Below the pieces are notes generated by a model. The model had not been told where the DNA came from and did not search any database. It was given only the letters and a program-made list of their open reading frames with translations. 64,000 bases of DNA from Lysinibacillus_B sp031181585 (GTDB taxonomy: Bacteria; Bacillota; Bacilli; Bacillales_A; Planococcaceae). Shown here one piece after another: positions 9,391 to 18,767 of the stretch. The first letter of the stretch is position 1; each line of letters opens with the position of its first letter. The position numbers and the translations under genes are program-made. The stretch lies in NCBI RefSeq assembly GCF_047301505.1, contig NZ_CP154840.1, forward strand, positions 2,480,001 through 2,544,000, in the 5' to 3' direction.

Positions 9391-10311
9391 TTAAAAGATT
9401 TCCTGCAATTCTTCAGCAGCTAATTCGATTGCCTCTAACCCTTGCGGCAGCACACCGGACATCCATACAAAACCATGAATCAATCCTTCATAACGCTTTA
9501 ACGTCACTCCTACACCAGCATCAAATAATTTTTTAGCATATGCTTCTCCCTCATCACGCAAAGGATCATATTCAGCAGTCACCACTAGTGCAGGCGGCAG
9601 GCCGCTTACATCCTTTGCGCGCAATGGTGATGCATAAGGGTGTTCCCCGCTTTCTTCTTGCAAATAATGGTTCCAAAACCATACCATGCTGTCTTTCGTT
9701 AAGAAATAACCTTCTGCATTCTCATGATAAGATATTGTATCGTAGCTATGTTCTGTCACAGGATAAAAGAGGATTTGATAAGAAATCTTCGGACCTTCTT
9801 TGTCTTTTGCCATAAGACAAACAACCGCCGCAAGATTTCCACCTGCGCTATCACCAGCGACAGCAATTCTCGATGAATCCACACAGATCGAGTCTCCGTT
9901 CTCTGCTACCCATTCCACTGCTGCATAGGCATCCTCGGCAGGAGCTGGAAATGGATGTTCAGGTGCCAACCGATAGTCGACAGAGATGACAATACAGCCT
10001 GTACGATTTGCCAGCTGACGGCAAGGGACATCTACTACGTCCAAGTTGCCAATGACCCATCCGCCTCCGTGATAATATACAAGCGCTGGGAAAGGGCCTT
10101 GTCCTTCCGGCGTATAAATGCGAACAGGGATCTCACCAGCCGGGCCAGGAATCAACGTTTCCTCTACTTTTGCTACTTCTTCCGGCACTCCCGCCAGCAT
10201 ACTGATATCCGTGCTTATTCTTGCCTCTTCTGGTGTCAGCGTACTCATGGCCGGTGCCCCCGACACCTCCATCTGCTCCAAAATCAACTTTGCTGCTGGA
10301 TGTAAAGCCAT
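9391..10311 (-). CDS. Alpha/beta hydrolase of the hormone-sensitive-lipase esterase family
   Basis: 306 residues. The oxyanion-hole motif HGGGW lies at 81-85, the nucleophile Ser155 in GDSAGG, Asp249 in EYDPLRDEG and His279 in LIHGF complete the catalytic triad. This is bacterial esterase family IV (Aes/HSL-like), which hydrolyses short-chain acyl esters in the cytosol. No signal peptide. The ATG is preceded by AAAGAGGGGG. Monocistronic as far as can be seen. Confidence 0.93.
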   Translation of the reverse strand: MALHPAAKLILEQMEVSGAPAMSTLTPEEARISTDISMLAGVPEEVAKVEETLIPGPAGEIPVRIYTPEGQGPFPALVYYHGGGWVIGNLDVVDVPCRQLANRTGCIVISVDYRLAPEHPFPAPAEDAYAAVEWVAENGDSICVDSSRIAVAGDSAGGNLAAVVCLMAKDKEGPKISYQILFYPVTEHSYDTISYHENAEGYFLTKDSMVWFWNHYLQEESGEHPYASPLRAKDVSGLPPALVVTAEYDPLRDEGEAYAKKLFDAGVGVTLKRYEGLIHGFVWMSGVLPQGLEAIELAAEELQEIF

Positions 10312-10737
10312 CGAAAAATCCCCCTCTTTTCATAAAACATATGCTAATTTCTCAAGACTTGATCAGTGATTGCCTGCCACTTTTATGACTCTTTAATAAT
10401 TTCTTATTTGTGGCATCCTTCTGTAAATGATATGAACCAAATGAGAAAAAATTCTTCGTCTATTTTAAATTTAATAAATGTTCATAGAATAAGGATAAAA
10501 GTTTATTTATTCAATGTAGTCGGTTCCAGCAGCACCTTGTTTATTCTGTTTACGAATCTTATTACCTCGTTCGTGCATGAATTGTAAAAGTTTCGATACC
10601 TATCACCAGCATGTGTTTTAGAAATCCAGCTATATACAAAGAAGCCCTTAATTCTCAACCTCCCACAGCAGCCTTGGAAGAAGCAGCTGCTTATGTCGTT
10701 GAAAATTAAGGGCGCTCAATTCTTTTTATTGAATCAT
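10312..10737. other. Intergenic with a short coding scrap and inverted repeat
   Basis: About 425 bases. From 10613 to 10705 the plus strand reads as a coding-like C-terminal tail (NPAIYKEALNSQPPTAALEE, ending AAAYVVEN and stop) without ribosome site. The same stretch has an inverted repeat: CCCTTAATTCTCAAC near 10645 pairs with GTTGAAAATTAAGGG ending near 10708. It may act as a terminator of the reductase gene or be a gene remnant. The remainder shows nothing clear. Confidence 0.35.
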
Positions 10738-11748
10738 TTATTTTATACGCTTTTCCTCGTTAAAGAGTGATGTACTATGCAATGGCTGGACTTTTGCTGT
10801 AGGGTCCATATAGGCTTTTGCATTATTGACTGCTGTCGGTCCCTCACCAAAGCCGACTACAATGAGCTTGACTTTTCCTTCATACGTACAGACATCTCCT
10901 GCTGCATAAATTCCTGAAATATTAGTTTCCTGTTTTGAATTCACTACAATAGCGTTTTTCTCCATATCAAGACCCCATGTTTTAATCGAGCCGAGGGAGG
11001 AAACAAAGCCATAATTGACAATCACTTCATCTACATCGATCGTATATTTTGTACCCTCCTTGGCATGTTCAATTACGACTTGAGTAATCGCCTCATCCCC
11101 AATCAGTTCTGCAGGTGCATAAGGTGTTTTCACATCTACCGAAGAATTCATTAATTGTTCAATACTATGTTCATGCGCGCGGAATTTATCGCGGCGATGG
11201 ACCAGTGTGACTTTATCTGCGATTGGTTCCAGCATAAGCGCCCAATCAACAGCTGAGTCTCCCCCACCGAATATGGCAACTCTTTTTCCTGCAAAATGGT
11301 TCATATCTTGAATGAAATAATGAAGGTTCGACGATTCAAATGCCTCCGCCTTCTCCAGCTCTAATCTCCGAGGTTGAAATGCACCAATCCCCGCTGTAAC
11401 AATAATGGTTTTTGTATAATGAACTGCCTTGTCGGTCTGCAGCCTAAATGTCCCTTCATTTTGCTTTTCTACCTGTTCAACAGCCTCCTCCAAACAAATT
11501 GTCGGATGAAAAGGTTCAATTTGTTTTTTTAATTCATTGATTAAATCCTGTGCTTTAATTTTCGGGAAACCAGGGATATCATAAATATATTTCTCAGGAT
11601 ATAATGCCGTGAGCTGTCCGCCGAGCTCCGGAAGGCTGTCAATAATTTTTACCTTTGACTGCCTCATCCCTCCGTAGAATGCAGTAAATAAACCGACGGG
11701 GCCTCCCCCAATGATTGTAATATCAAAGATCTCTTTTTCATTCGTCAT
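10738..11748 (-). CDS. Ferredoxin/flavodoxin--NADP reductase (YumC type)
   Basis: 336 residues from the ATG at 11748 (AGGTGAAAGAAG before it); the longer frame has no better site. Thioredoxin-reductase-like FAD/NADPH flavoprotein: FAD-binding IIGGGPVGLFTAFYGG at the N-terminus, NADPH-binding FGGGDSAVDW near 160 and the C-terminal FAD motif YAAGDVC. It lacks the redox-active CxxC of thioredoxin reductases, as expected for YumC-type enzymes that pass electrons between NADPH and ferredoxin or flavodoxin. Length fits the family (about 330). Single-gene unit. Confidence 0.93.
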   Translation of the reverse strand: MTNEKEIFDITIIGGGPVGLFTAFYGGMRQSKVKIIDSLPELGGQLTALYPEKYIYDIPGFPKIKAQDLINELKKQIEPFHPTICLEEAVEQVEKQNEGTFRLQTDKAVHYTKTIIVTAGIGAFQPRRLELEKAEAFESSNLHYFIQDMNHFAGKRVAIFGGGDSAVDWALMLEPIADKVTLVHRRDKFRAHEHSIEQLMNSSVDVKTPYAPAELIGDEAITQVVIEHAKEGTKYTIDVDEVIVNYGFVSSLGSIKTWGLDMEKNAIVVNSKQETNISGIYAAGDVCTYEGKVKLIVVGFGEGPTAVNNAKAYMDPTAKVQPLHSTSLFNEEKRIK

Positions 11749-11793
11749 TCTTCTTTCACCTCTGTCTACATAATTAATTTTTATAATTTGCAC

Positions 11794-12202
11794 AGAAAAA
11801 TCTGCTTAAAAATTCCTTCTGAAAGAGTTAATCTTTATAATCAAGGGATAAAACAGGACCTATTCCTGCCTACCAATAAACCTCTTGACTAAACTCAAGG
11901 GCAATGGGCGCGCTTCAGTATTTCCCTTATTATTTCCTGCTCAACAAGTACGTCCTATTAGTATAACCAAAGTGATCTATAAATGTTCACCCCCATTCAC
12001 GTTCCCGAACTGCCATTTTTACTATTTGCTTACTTTATTACATAGACAATTCACCGGCTCTAATCACCTAATTTCCCTTTTTCTCCAATTAAAAATCCCA
12101 CCTAGTGCTAGGTGGGTTATTCAACAGTTGATGATTTTTATCCAATTTCTTTGTACAGCTAACTATAATCACTGTCATGAACTTGACGTCTCTGAAGGAA
12201 TA
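11794..12202. other. Intergenic, holds one terminator
   Basis: Spacer of about 400 bases between two minus-strand genes. It holds the promoter side of the reductase gene and, at 12097-12116, the terminator of the AraC gene. A 181-codon plus-strand frame that starts here runs antisense over the AraC gene and is a shadow. Confidence 0.5.
12097..12116 (-). terminator. Intrinsic terminator after AraC/cupin gene
   Basis: A perfect hairpin, CCCACCTAG and CTAGGTGGG with a two-base centre. On the minus strand it is followed by ATTTTTAA, fitting termination of the gene ending at 12203. Confidence 0.75.
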
Positions 12203-13117
12203 TTAATCGTACCTTCCCTTTTCAGTCTCCTGCATTTTCATTTTCATACTCTTTTGATAGCTTTTCGGTGTTATATGCATGCTCTTTTTGAACTGTTCAA
12301 TATAATAGCTGCTGCCATTGAACCCTACTTTATACGCAATCTCCGTCACAGAAAAATCGGTATTTTGCAGGAGAGAAAGGCTTTTTTCGATACGATAATA
12401 ATTCACATATTGCATGGGCGAAAGACCTAGAATAGATTTAAAGTATCGGCAGCATTCACTTTTGCTAAGCAGGCCGGCCTTGGCAATGTTTTCTAAACTC
12501 ACCGTCTCATCGTAATGCAAATGAATCCAGCTCAACATATCTCTAATTCGTTTATTTTTTCTTGAATTTGCTGGATCAGTTACTGGTGAGGCATTCGAAA
12601 TAAGCAGCAGCCATAACGATGTTAGTTGTTTCGATATGTGTATTTCATAAAACTCACCCTCTTTTGCAAGAAGTTCATAAATCGTTACAATATGCTCGCA
12701 AGCTTCCTTTCCCCAAGCAGTTGAATTTTCCATTTTTATATGGTCCAGATTTGTTGCTTGTATATACGGGGTCACGTAGGCAGAAAAAAGTTCAGGTACG
12801 AGTAGAAAGGACGGATATACATTCAAACAGATATAGATCCCATTGCTATTTAGTTCATTTTTGGCACCATGCAAGCATTGTGAATTAATAAATAACCCTT
12901 GCTGCTCCTCAACAATGATTTCCTGTTCATTTACCTGAAACCGGATAACTCCTTCTAAAACAAAAACAAATTGAACTTCTTCATGCCAATGAAGCGGAAT
13001 ATAGCCATGCACATTCTGATGAATCGCTGTTTTATAGCATGCTAGGGGTAAAAGCTTTGTCTTATGCTGTGTCAGCTCTCGATTTTGATGATCAATTTTA
13101 AAATCCTTAATTTGCAT
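12203..13117 (-). CDS. AraC family regulator with N-terminal cupin
   Basis: 304 residues. The N-terminal cupin-like sensor carries the HWHEEVQFVFVLEG motif near 43-56; the C-terminal ~100 residues hold the AraC double HTH (SKSECCRYFKSILGLSPMQY and YKVGFNGSSYYIEQFKKSM). It is divergent from the EamA exporter gene with a 102-base shared promoter region, so it likely controls that exporter; this is inference from arrangement. Confidence 0.9.
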   Translation of the reverse strand: MQIKDFKIDHQNRELTQHKTKLLPLACYKTAIHQNVHGYIPLHWHEEVQFVFVLEGVIRFQVNEQEIIVEEQQGLFINSQCLHGAKNELNSNGIYICLNVYPSFLLVPELFSAYVTPYIQATNLDHIKMENSTAWGKEACEHIVTIYELLAKEGEFYEIHISKQLTSLWLLLISNASPVTDPANSRKNKRIRDMLSWIHLHYDETVSLENIAKAGLLSKSECCRYFKSILGLSPMQYVNYYRIEKSLSLLQNTDFSVTEIAYKVGFNGSSYYIEQFKKSMHITPKSYQKSMKMKMQETEKGRYD

Positions 13118-13219
13118 TACACTACCTCAATATTGTTATATTATTCTTTTTAAAATTAATATTATTTTATAGATTCTCCCTTTAATATAACATTATTCTT
13201 ATATTTTGGTGGTGAAATC

Positions 13220-14125
13220 ATGGAACAAAATGCACGAAAAAGAGGCCTGCTTTTAGTCATTATCGGGGCTTCCTTATGGGGTATCGGCGGCACTGTATCA
13301 CAGAAGCTTTTTCAGCAGTTTTCGATTGAAGCAGGATGGCTCGTTTCTACGAGATTGTGTATTGCAGGACTTCTATTATTAGTTATTCAATTCATTTTTA
13401 AAAATAAATCGCAGATTCTGCACGTCTGGAAAAATAAAAGCACAGCTATACATCTGATTATTTTTGGTTTATTCGGCATGCTGGCAGTTCAATACACCTA
13501 TATGGCTTCCATTCAGCACGGGAATGCGGCAGTTGCTACATTATTGCAATACTTATCACCCGTCTTTATCATGATTTATTTATTAATTAGAAGGAAAACA
13601 ACATTTGCTGCAGTAGATTTATTGATGATTGTTCTCGCTTTAGTGGGATGCTTCTTGCTGCTTACAAATGGTTCCCTTTCAACTCTCAGTGTTTCTAATA
13701 CTGCCATCTTTTGGGGGATTTTATCCGGGGTATCAGCTGCATTTTATACATTATACGGAGCGTACTTGTTAAAACAGTTCGATTCCCTTGTCATTGTCGG
13801 CTGGGCAATGGTGATAGGCGGTATCGGATTCAGCTTCATCCATCCACCATGGAAAATCGAGACTTCCCTATTAACAGGTGAAGCGTTGTTGTATTTAGCT
13901 TTTGTTATACTTTTTGGTACAATGATTGCTTTCTGGTTCTATATTGAAAGCATGCAATCTTTATCACCGAAAGAAACGAGCCTATTTGGGAGTCTTGAAC
14001 CGCTGCTAGCCGTTCTTACAACCGTATTTTGGCTGCACGAGCCATTTGGTCTGTTTCAATGGATCGGAACGCTGTGTATTATCGTATTAGTGCTATTTCT
14101 TTCATTAAATAAGAGGAAATCATAG
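13220..14125 (+). CDS. EamA/DMT superfamily exporter
   Basis: 301 residues with ten predicted membrane helices in two EamA repeats. Opening GLLLVIIGASLWGIGGTVSQ and later segments such as ILFGTMIAFWFYIESMQSL and LFGSLEPLLAVLTTVFWLHE are typical of drug/metabolite transporters that export amino acids or metabolites across the cytoplasmic membrane. A TTGGTGGTGA ribosome site precedes the ATG. Divergent from the AraC/cupin regulator. Confidence 0.9.
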   Translation: MEQNARKRGLLLVIIGASLWGIGGTVSQKLFQQFSIEAGWLVSTRLCIAGLLLLVIQFIFKNKSQILHVWKNKSTAIHLIIFGLFGMLAVQYTYMASIQHGNAAVATLLQYLSPVFIMIYLLIRRKTTFAAVDLLMIVLALVGCFLLLTNGSLSTLSVSNTAIFWGILSGVSAAFYTLYGAYLLKQFDSLVIVGWAMVIGGIGFSFIHPPWKIETSLLTGEALLYLAFVILFGTMIAFWFYIESMQSLSPKETSLFGSLEPLLAVLTTVFWLHEPFGLFQWIGTLCIIVLVLFLSLNKRKS

Positions 14126-14365
14126 GTTATTTTCTTTCAAATAAACGGTTAATCGATCTAACCGAATTTATTATTTATTTCCTAATAAAAAGCGGTCTCA
14201 AAATAAATATAGTTTTCCAGAACCTTCAAATAAAATAACGAACAAGTATTTCTTTATTTTTTGGCTCTTTGTATAATAAAACTACTTACTATTGAAGGGA
14301 CTGAACTATGCACAGATAGCAATATTTTTTCATCCGAATGATTCAAAATATTGGAGGTAAAAGTA

Positions 14366-14896
14366 TTGATTCAAGAACTGCACACACAAAGGCTGCTTTT
14401 AAGAAAAATGACAGCGTCAGATTCACAAAAATTGTTTACAATTTGGTCCGATCCGGAAGTAACCAAATTTATGAACATCTCAAATTTCACCAGTGAACAC
14501 CAGGCGAAAGAAATGATTGAGCTTCTCGATGAATTGTCTCAGGTAAATCAAGCTATTCGTTTTAGTATGATTGAATTAAAGTCAAACGAACTAGTTGGTA
14601 CATGCGGTTTCAATTCCATAGACTTGGACAATGACAAAGCTGAAATCGGTTATGACATCGCTAAAGCTTTCTGGGGAATGGGTTATGCTCCCGAAGGTAT
14701 TCGTGCACTGATTGACTATGCGTTTGAGAATTTAAAGCTAAACAGAATTGAAGCAAAGGTAGAACCTGAGAACATGAATTCAATTAGAGTTTTGCAAAAA
14801 CTACATTTCACATTTGAAGGAACCTTAAGACAGTATGAAAAATCGAAGGGAAAATATATCGACATTAATATGTACTCCCTATTAAAAACAGACTAA
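14366..14896 (+). CDS. GNAT acetyltransferase, RimJ/RimL type
   Basis: 176 residues from a TTG at 14366, chosen because GGAGGT lies seven bases before it; the upstream in-frame TTG at 14351 would put that ribosome site inside the gene. The opening IQELHTQRLLLRKMTASD, the acetyl-CoA-binding region GYDIAKAFWGMGYAPEGI and LNRIEAKVEPENMNSIRVLQ are typical of the RimJ/RimL-like N-acetyltransferase family. Substrate unknown. A perfect terminator follows. Confidence 0.9.
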   Translation: MIQELHTQRLLLRKMTASDSQKLFTIWSDPEVTKFMNISNFTSEHQAKEMIELLDELSQVNQAIRFSMIELKSNELVGTCGFNSIDLDNDKAEIGYDIAKAFWGMGYAPEGIRALIDYAFENLKLNRIEAKVEPENMNSIRVLQKLHFTFEGTLRQYEKSKGKYIDINMYSLLKTD

Positions 14897-14901
14897 TACT
14901 A

Positions 14902-14935
14902 ATGCCTATATTTCAGTTGAAATATAGGCATTTTT
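14902..14935 (+). terminator. Intrinsic terminator after GNAT gene
   Basis: ATGCCTATATTTCA and its exact complement with a two-base loop, followed by five T. Confidence 0.95.
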
Positions 14936-15386
14936 CTCTTATTTTTTCAAAATCATATGAGTTACGATTTTATATTTTGTTCACAAATATAAAGCAAGTT
15001 TTCGTATTCCTATAGATTAAGAACATGATATATGAATGGAAATTTTAATGTCAGTAACCCAATACCTGTGAAGATAAATAGTAACCCGATAAAAACCTGC
15101 CTAACACAAAAGGTGAAAAACCCAAACAATAGTGTTTCTAACATAAGAGAGGTAATAATCGCTTTTTAGGAACTACCATTATACATTTATAAAATAAAAT
15201 GCCTGCAATGAAAAAACTAGTAGAATTTAAGCTTCGCAATTTAAATGCTTGAAGTAAACTAAGACTTAACTTTATAAAAACATATAAAAGCTACCAAAAA
15301 GTATTTATAACTATCAATAATAAATTTGACAATGTCTGTTAGCACATATACTCCAATCTTTCTTGTATTTTCAATGAATCGGAAGA
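14936..15386. other. Gene-poor stretch with one possible membrane micro-ORF
   Basis: About 450 AT-rich bases. The only coding-like signal is a 44-codon minus-strand frame at 15010-15144, listed separately. The end of the reductase transcript should lie near 15330-15386. Confidence 0.4.
15010..15144 (-). CDS. Possible small membrane protein or gene remnant
   Basis: A 44-residue frame with a hydrophobic core (VFIGLLFIFTGIGLLTL) that would span the membrane once or twice. There is no clear ribosome site, so it may be the remnant of a larger membrane protein gene rather than a live gene. Confidence 0.25.
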   Translation of the reverse strand: MLETLLFGFFTFCVRQVFIGLLFIFTGIGLLTLKFPFIYHVLNL

Positions 15387-15926
15387 TTAGTGTAACTTTT
15401 TTCTTAGGTGTTCAGCTGCAGACAGTGCTTTCAAGTCCTGTGAAATATCACCCGGTTTGTTTCCTTCTCCAAGAATATATCCTTCAAAGGCTACCCCTAC
15501 AAAGTCAAAAATATGCTGAAACTGCTGAATCATTGGTAAACCTTTAATGTATGGCTGATCTCCACCCACAGCAATGACAAATGCTTTTTTGGAACCCATT
15601 GTAGCCTTGAAATCTGGATAATTTGAGTCTCTTAAGGATTGTGACCAGCGATCAATAAAGTTCTTCATTGTTCCCGTCATGCTATACCAATAGATCGGGG
15701 TAGAAAAAATAAGAATATCATGTGGAAGAATACGGTCAATAATGGAGTTATAATCATCATTGATAGTAGGAAAACCTTCTTCTGTATGTCGCTTATCCAT
15801 TATCGGATCAATTGAATAATCCTTCAGATATATTTCTTCTACATCCAGGCCTTGAATTGCCAACTTTGTTAAAAATTCTGTGTTCCCGTTTGAGCGGTTT
15901 CCACCGTAAATAACTGCTATTGTCAT
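15387..15926 (-). CDS. NADPH-dependent FMN reductase / flavodoxin-fold oxidoreductase
   Basis: 179 residues with a flavodoxin-like fold. The phosphate loop is GGNRSNGNTEFL at the N-terminus and the flavin-binding STPIYWYSMTGTMKNFIDRW segment is the family hallmark. Such enzymes reduce FMN, quinones or azo compounds with NAD(P)H in the cytosol. It is divergent from the LysR gene that follows, which is the usual arrangement of a LysR regulator and its target. GGGAGAG precedes the ATG. Confidence 0.9.
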   Translation of the reverse strand: MTIAVIYGGNRSNGNTEFLTKLAIQGLDVEEIYLKDYSIDPIMDKRHTEEGFPTINDDYNSIIDRILPHDILIFSTPIYWYSMTGTMKNFIDRWSQSLRDSNYPDFKATMGSKKAFVIAVGGDQPYIKGLPMIQQFQHIFDFVGVAFEGYILGEGNKPGDISQDLKALSAAEHLRKKLH

Positions 15927-16062
15927 TTTGGACTCTCCCTTTCTTTGAGTATTCTAATATGGTTCTTCGAATATTAATATCTTATAATAAATTGATAAAT
16001 CGTCAAAGACGATTATTTTGATTAGATACATCGAAAAAACCGATTTAAAAAAGGATGATAAA

Positions 16063-16953
16063 ATGGAAGTTAAACAATTGATTACATTTAAGCTGGCTGC
16101 AGAAAATCTGAACTTTACTCAAACGGCGAAATTGTTGAATTTTGCTCAATCAACTGTTACAGCTCAAATCAAAGCCCTTGAAGATGAAATTGGTAAACCC
16201 CTATTTGAGCGTTTAGGTAAACGACTGATTTTAACAGAAGCCGGTCACCTCTTTAAGATATATGCTGAAAAAATGATTAATTTAAGCCAAGAAGCAATTA
16301 CAGCTGTAAACGGAGAAGAAGAATTAACTGGTACTCTAACAATAGGCGCTCAGGAGAGTCAGTGCACCTATCGATTACCGTTTATTCTTAAAGAGTTTAA
16401 GGTTGCATTTCCAAAAGTAAAGCTAGTATTTAAACCTGCTCATTCTGACGAAATGGCTAGAAAACAGCTTATGGAAGGATTGTTGGATGTTGCTTTTATT
16501 ATGGATAAAAAGAAACCTGATGGTTCGTTAATAGTAGAGCAACTATCTAAGGAGGAGTTAAAATTGGTTGCCGCTCCCAGCCAATCTTTTTCTTCACCTT
16601 CTATAGATGTGCTGAAGCATGAAACTCTCTTGCTTACAGAAGCTGGCTGTTCTTATCGAAATATATTCGAAGAATACTTAAATTCCCTCGGAATATATCC
16701 ATTAGATAAAATAGAATTTGCTAGTATAGAAGCCATCAAACAATGTGTAATTGCAGGATTAGGAGTGGCGCTGCTACCTGAGATGGTGGTGAAAAAAGAT
16801 ATTGAAGAGGGGCGAATGAAGGAACTGCCATGGAAGTCTTTCTCATCTCCTCTTTATACTCAAATTGCTTGGCATAAGAACAAACTAGTAACACAACCCT
16901 TAAATGAATTTATTAAATTGACTCATAAGATGTTTATGTCTGATAGTTTATAA
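16063..16953 (+). CDS. LysR family transcriptional regulator
   Basis: 296 residues from the ATG at 16063, preceded by AAAAAAGGATG. The winged HTH occupies residues 1-60 (NFTQTAKLLNFAQSTVTAQI, LFERLGKRLILTEAG), and the remainder is a periplasmic-binding-like effector domain. It probably regulates the divergent flavin reductase gene; the intergenic region of about 136 bases would hold the operator. Effector unknown. Confidence 0.92.
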   Translation: MEVKQLITFKLAAENLNFTQTAKLLNFAQSTVTAQIKALEDEIGKPLFERLGKRLILTEAGHLFKIYAEKMINLSQEAITAVNGEEELTGTLTIGAQESQCTYRLPFILKEFKVAFPKVKLVFKPAHSDEMARKQLMEGLLDVAFIMDKKKPDGSLIVEQLSKEELKLVAAPSQSFSSPSIDVLKHETLLLTEAGCSYRNIFEEYLNSLGIYPLDKIEFASIEAIKQCVIAGLGVALLPEMVVKKDIEEGRMKELPWKSFSSPLYTQIAWHKNKLVTQPLNEFIKLTHKMFMSDSL

Positions 16954-17031
16954 TACTTTACTTCATGACATGAATACTAAAGAAGTCAAACGATTATTGA
17001 TTAAGAGCGTCCGGTAGAAGTCCTTCGTCTC

Positions 17032-17210
17032 TATCCGTAAGGCTGGCTCATACTGTACGTTTTTTTCCCGTTACTATACCCAAACAAGCCCTTCCCGATC
17101 ATCGCTATCTCAATCGGCTTGATATGTGTCTTGTTTCGGTTGTAAATATTAGTATATAAGTCAACAAACTGCGGCTTTTTTGCTGCTTATCTTCAAAGGC
17201 TTTGAGCTCG
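17032..17210 (-). pseudogene. C-terminal remnant of an unidentified gene
   Basis: On the minus strand a frame ending in TAG at 17032 reads KKPQFVDLYTNIYNRNKTH, then IKPIEIAMIGKGLFGYSNG, and ends KKTYSMSQPYG. Just upstream another frame reads NELKAFEDKQQK, pointing to a frameshift. The composition is clearly protein-like but no start or ribosome site exists. I do not recognise the family. Confidence 0.45.
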
Positions 17211-17284
17211 TTCTATTCCACTCAAATGGGTGTATAAGCGGCTATAGATGCATGGAAGGAAAACTATTTATTAGGAGGATTTTT

Positions 17285-17788
17285 ATGTTTCAGACTTTAA
17301 GCAATTTTTTATCATCTTGGGAGTTCGAAGCCAATACTACACAAAAACTTCTTAATAATCTTACTGATGAATCACTTAAACAGAGGATAACATCAGAAAA
17401 TTGGACGTTAGGACGCATTGGTTGGCATATAGTTACTGCTATACGGATTATCACTTCGAATACAAGCTTAACCTTCGAAGCCCCAGCTAAAGATTATCCT
17501 GTGCCGACTTCCGCTCAATATATAGCAGATAGCTATCTTCAAGCTAACAATGCATTTGTAAAGGCATTAAAGGCACAATGGACTGACTGTACATTAAATG
17601 AACATATTGATTTTCTAGGTCAACAAATGCCAAATGGTTCATTATTAATGTTTTTACTCCAACATCAAAGCCACCATCGTGGCCAAATGACTGTGCTGAT
17701 GCGGCAGGCAGGATTGGATGTCCCTGGTATTTATGGTCCTTCTAAAGAAGAATGGGCAAAGTATGGTATGGAAGCTCCGCAGATGTAA
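17285..17788 (+). CDS. DinB family protein
   Basis: 167 residues from the ATG at 17285, which follows TTAGGAGG; the 35 codons upstream in the same frame lack a ribosome site. Four-helix-bundle DinB fold with the three metal-binding histidines visible as WHIV near 50 and HQSHHRGQMTVLMRQAG near 125-141. These proteins resemble thiol-dependent metal enzymes such as bacillithiol S-transferases. Substrate unknown. Confidence 0.88.
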   Translation: MFQTLSNFLSSWEFEANTTQKLLNNLTDESLKQRITSENWTLGRIGWHIVTAIRIITSNTSLTFEAPAKDYPVPTSAQYIADSYLQANNAFVKALKAQWTDCTLNEHIDFLGQQMPNGSLLMFLLQHQSHHRGQMTVLMRQAGLDVPGIYGPSKEEWAKYGMEAPQM

Positions 17789-17872
17789 ATAGGAAATGCC
17801 AAACTTTCATTGTTATATTGAAGATCCGAAGCTCAATAATTAAGGTATAGTGCCGTGGTGGGAACTTATCGT

Positions 17873-18066
17873 ATATAAACCAGCCTTTCATTCCACTTAT
17901 CGGTACTCCACCTTTTTGGGTTAGTATCTATGGATTAATATTCACAAAGATACTTTCAGCTAAAATCTATAACTTTTTTCTCGGCCCATCTGTATTACTT
18001 GGTGCATATATTTGGGCAGTACCAATGAAGACAAGCTTTTTTGAATTCTTTGGAGCGATTTCTTAA
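17873..18066 (+). pseudogene. Remnant of a membrane protein gene
   Basis: A plus-strand frame without start codon reads YINQPFIPLIGTPPFWVSIY, continues as LIFTKILSAKIYNFFLGPSV and ends in KTSFFEFFGAIS and TAA at 18064. Hydrophobic, about 64 codons. Taken as the decayed C-terminus of a membrane protein. Confidence 0.45.
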
Positions 18067-18076
18067 TCGCTCTCCT

Positions 18077-18330
18077 CGTTAAAGCCACCCTGCCACTGTT
18101 ACCTCAAAGTTTGGCTGCGTGTTGCAGAATTTCCGTACAATCATCTCAACAATTTTGTGCATCGTCGCCCCGGATAATCTTCTTGCAGCGATCTCAACTA
18201 CTATTTACCAGATTCTCTCAATCCGGCTTTTTAAACAGGTTTCATTCTCCACTAGCTATAAGCGCTTATTTTGACTTTGTATGGAGGTTTTCGGCGTAAC
18301 GAGATAAATTATGAAATTGTTATAAAGTAA
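18077..18330 (-). pseudogene. Remnant of a soluble protein gene
   Basis: On the minus strand a frame ending in TAA at 18077 reads EIAARRLSGATMHKIVEMIV and continues RKFCNTQPNFEVTVAGWL; upstream the frame is broken by stops. Protein-like but unidentified. It lies between the DinB gene and the ypjP-derived repeat and marks a zone of gene decay. Confidence 0.4.
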
Positions 18331-18331
18331 T

Positions 18332-18402
18332 AAAAACACCTGCAATAAATACAGGTGTTAGAGATTATTTAAGATAACCATTTTGGAGGTGTATTCTTGC
18401 TC
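18332..18402. repeat. Distal copy of the 71-bp att-like repeat of element 1
   Basis: Matches 23317-23387 at 67 of 71 positions, including a 30-base identical run. It carries a copy of the ypjP transcription terminator (ACACCTG and CAGGTGT arms) and of the last codons of ypjP, without the rest of the gene. This is what an integrase leaves when it inserts an element at the 3' end of a gene. Confidence 0.8.
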
Positions 18403-18574
18403 TAGAGTTATATGAAATTTGTAATGAATAATTTTTCATACAGCAGGCCTTTTATTATCAGGGTTTAAATGCGCGCTCTTTTTTTGCCATAAGTAATATT
18501 GTAAATTCTGACGTAATATTTTGGGGCACTTTTGGGGTATCAGCTTTGATTTAAAAGTTTAATCCCCTCTTAGC

Positions 18575-18709
18575 CTGTTTAGTGGTAAAGTTAAATACGG
18601 TGGTCTTTCAACTCATCGATACCCAGCTTCTATGGAGGGGGCAGCATTCGTATTAGGTACAACAGTTGCTTATGTTGGATTAAACTCGATTACCTGGACC
18701 AAAAGCTAA
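18575..18709 (+). pseudogene. Remnant of a small hydrophobic protein
   Basis: An open plus-strand frame reads SGKVKYGGLSTHRYPASMEG, then AAFVLGTTVAYVGLNSITWT and KS before TAA at 18707. There is no proper start or ribosome site. A 19-base GGGGCACTTTTGGGG-type motif at 18521 resembles one directly after the broken integrase at 23201, so this end of the element may hold scraps of its ends. Confidence 0.35.
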
Positions 18710-18767
18710 TTGACTTCATGGATTCGGGAAATCTGTAATAAATAAAATAAGGAAGATGGTGAATTAA

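Noticed and set aside
11885..12430. 181-codon plus-strand frame
   Set aside because: Starts in a spacer and runs antisense through the AraC/cupin gene; no ribosome site.
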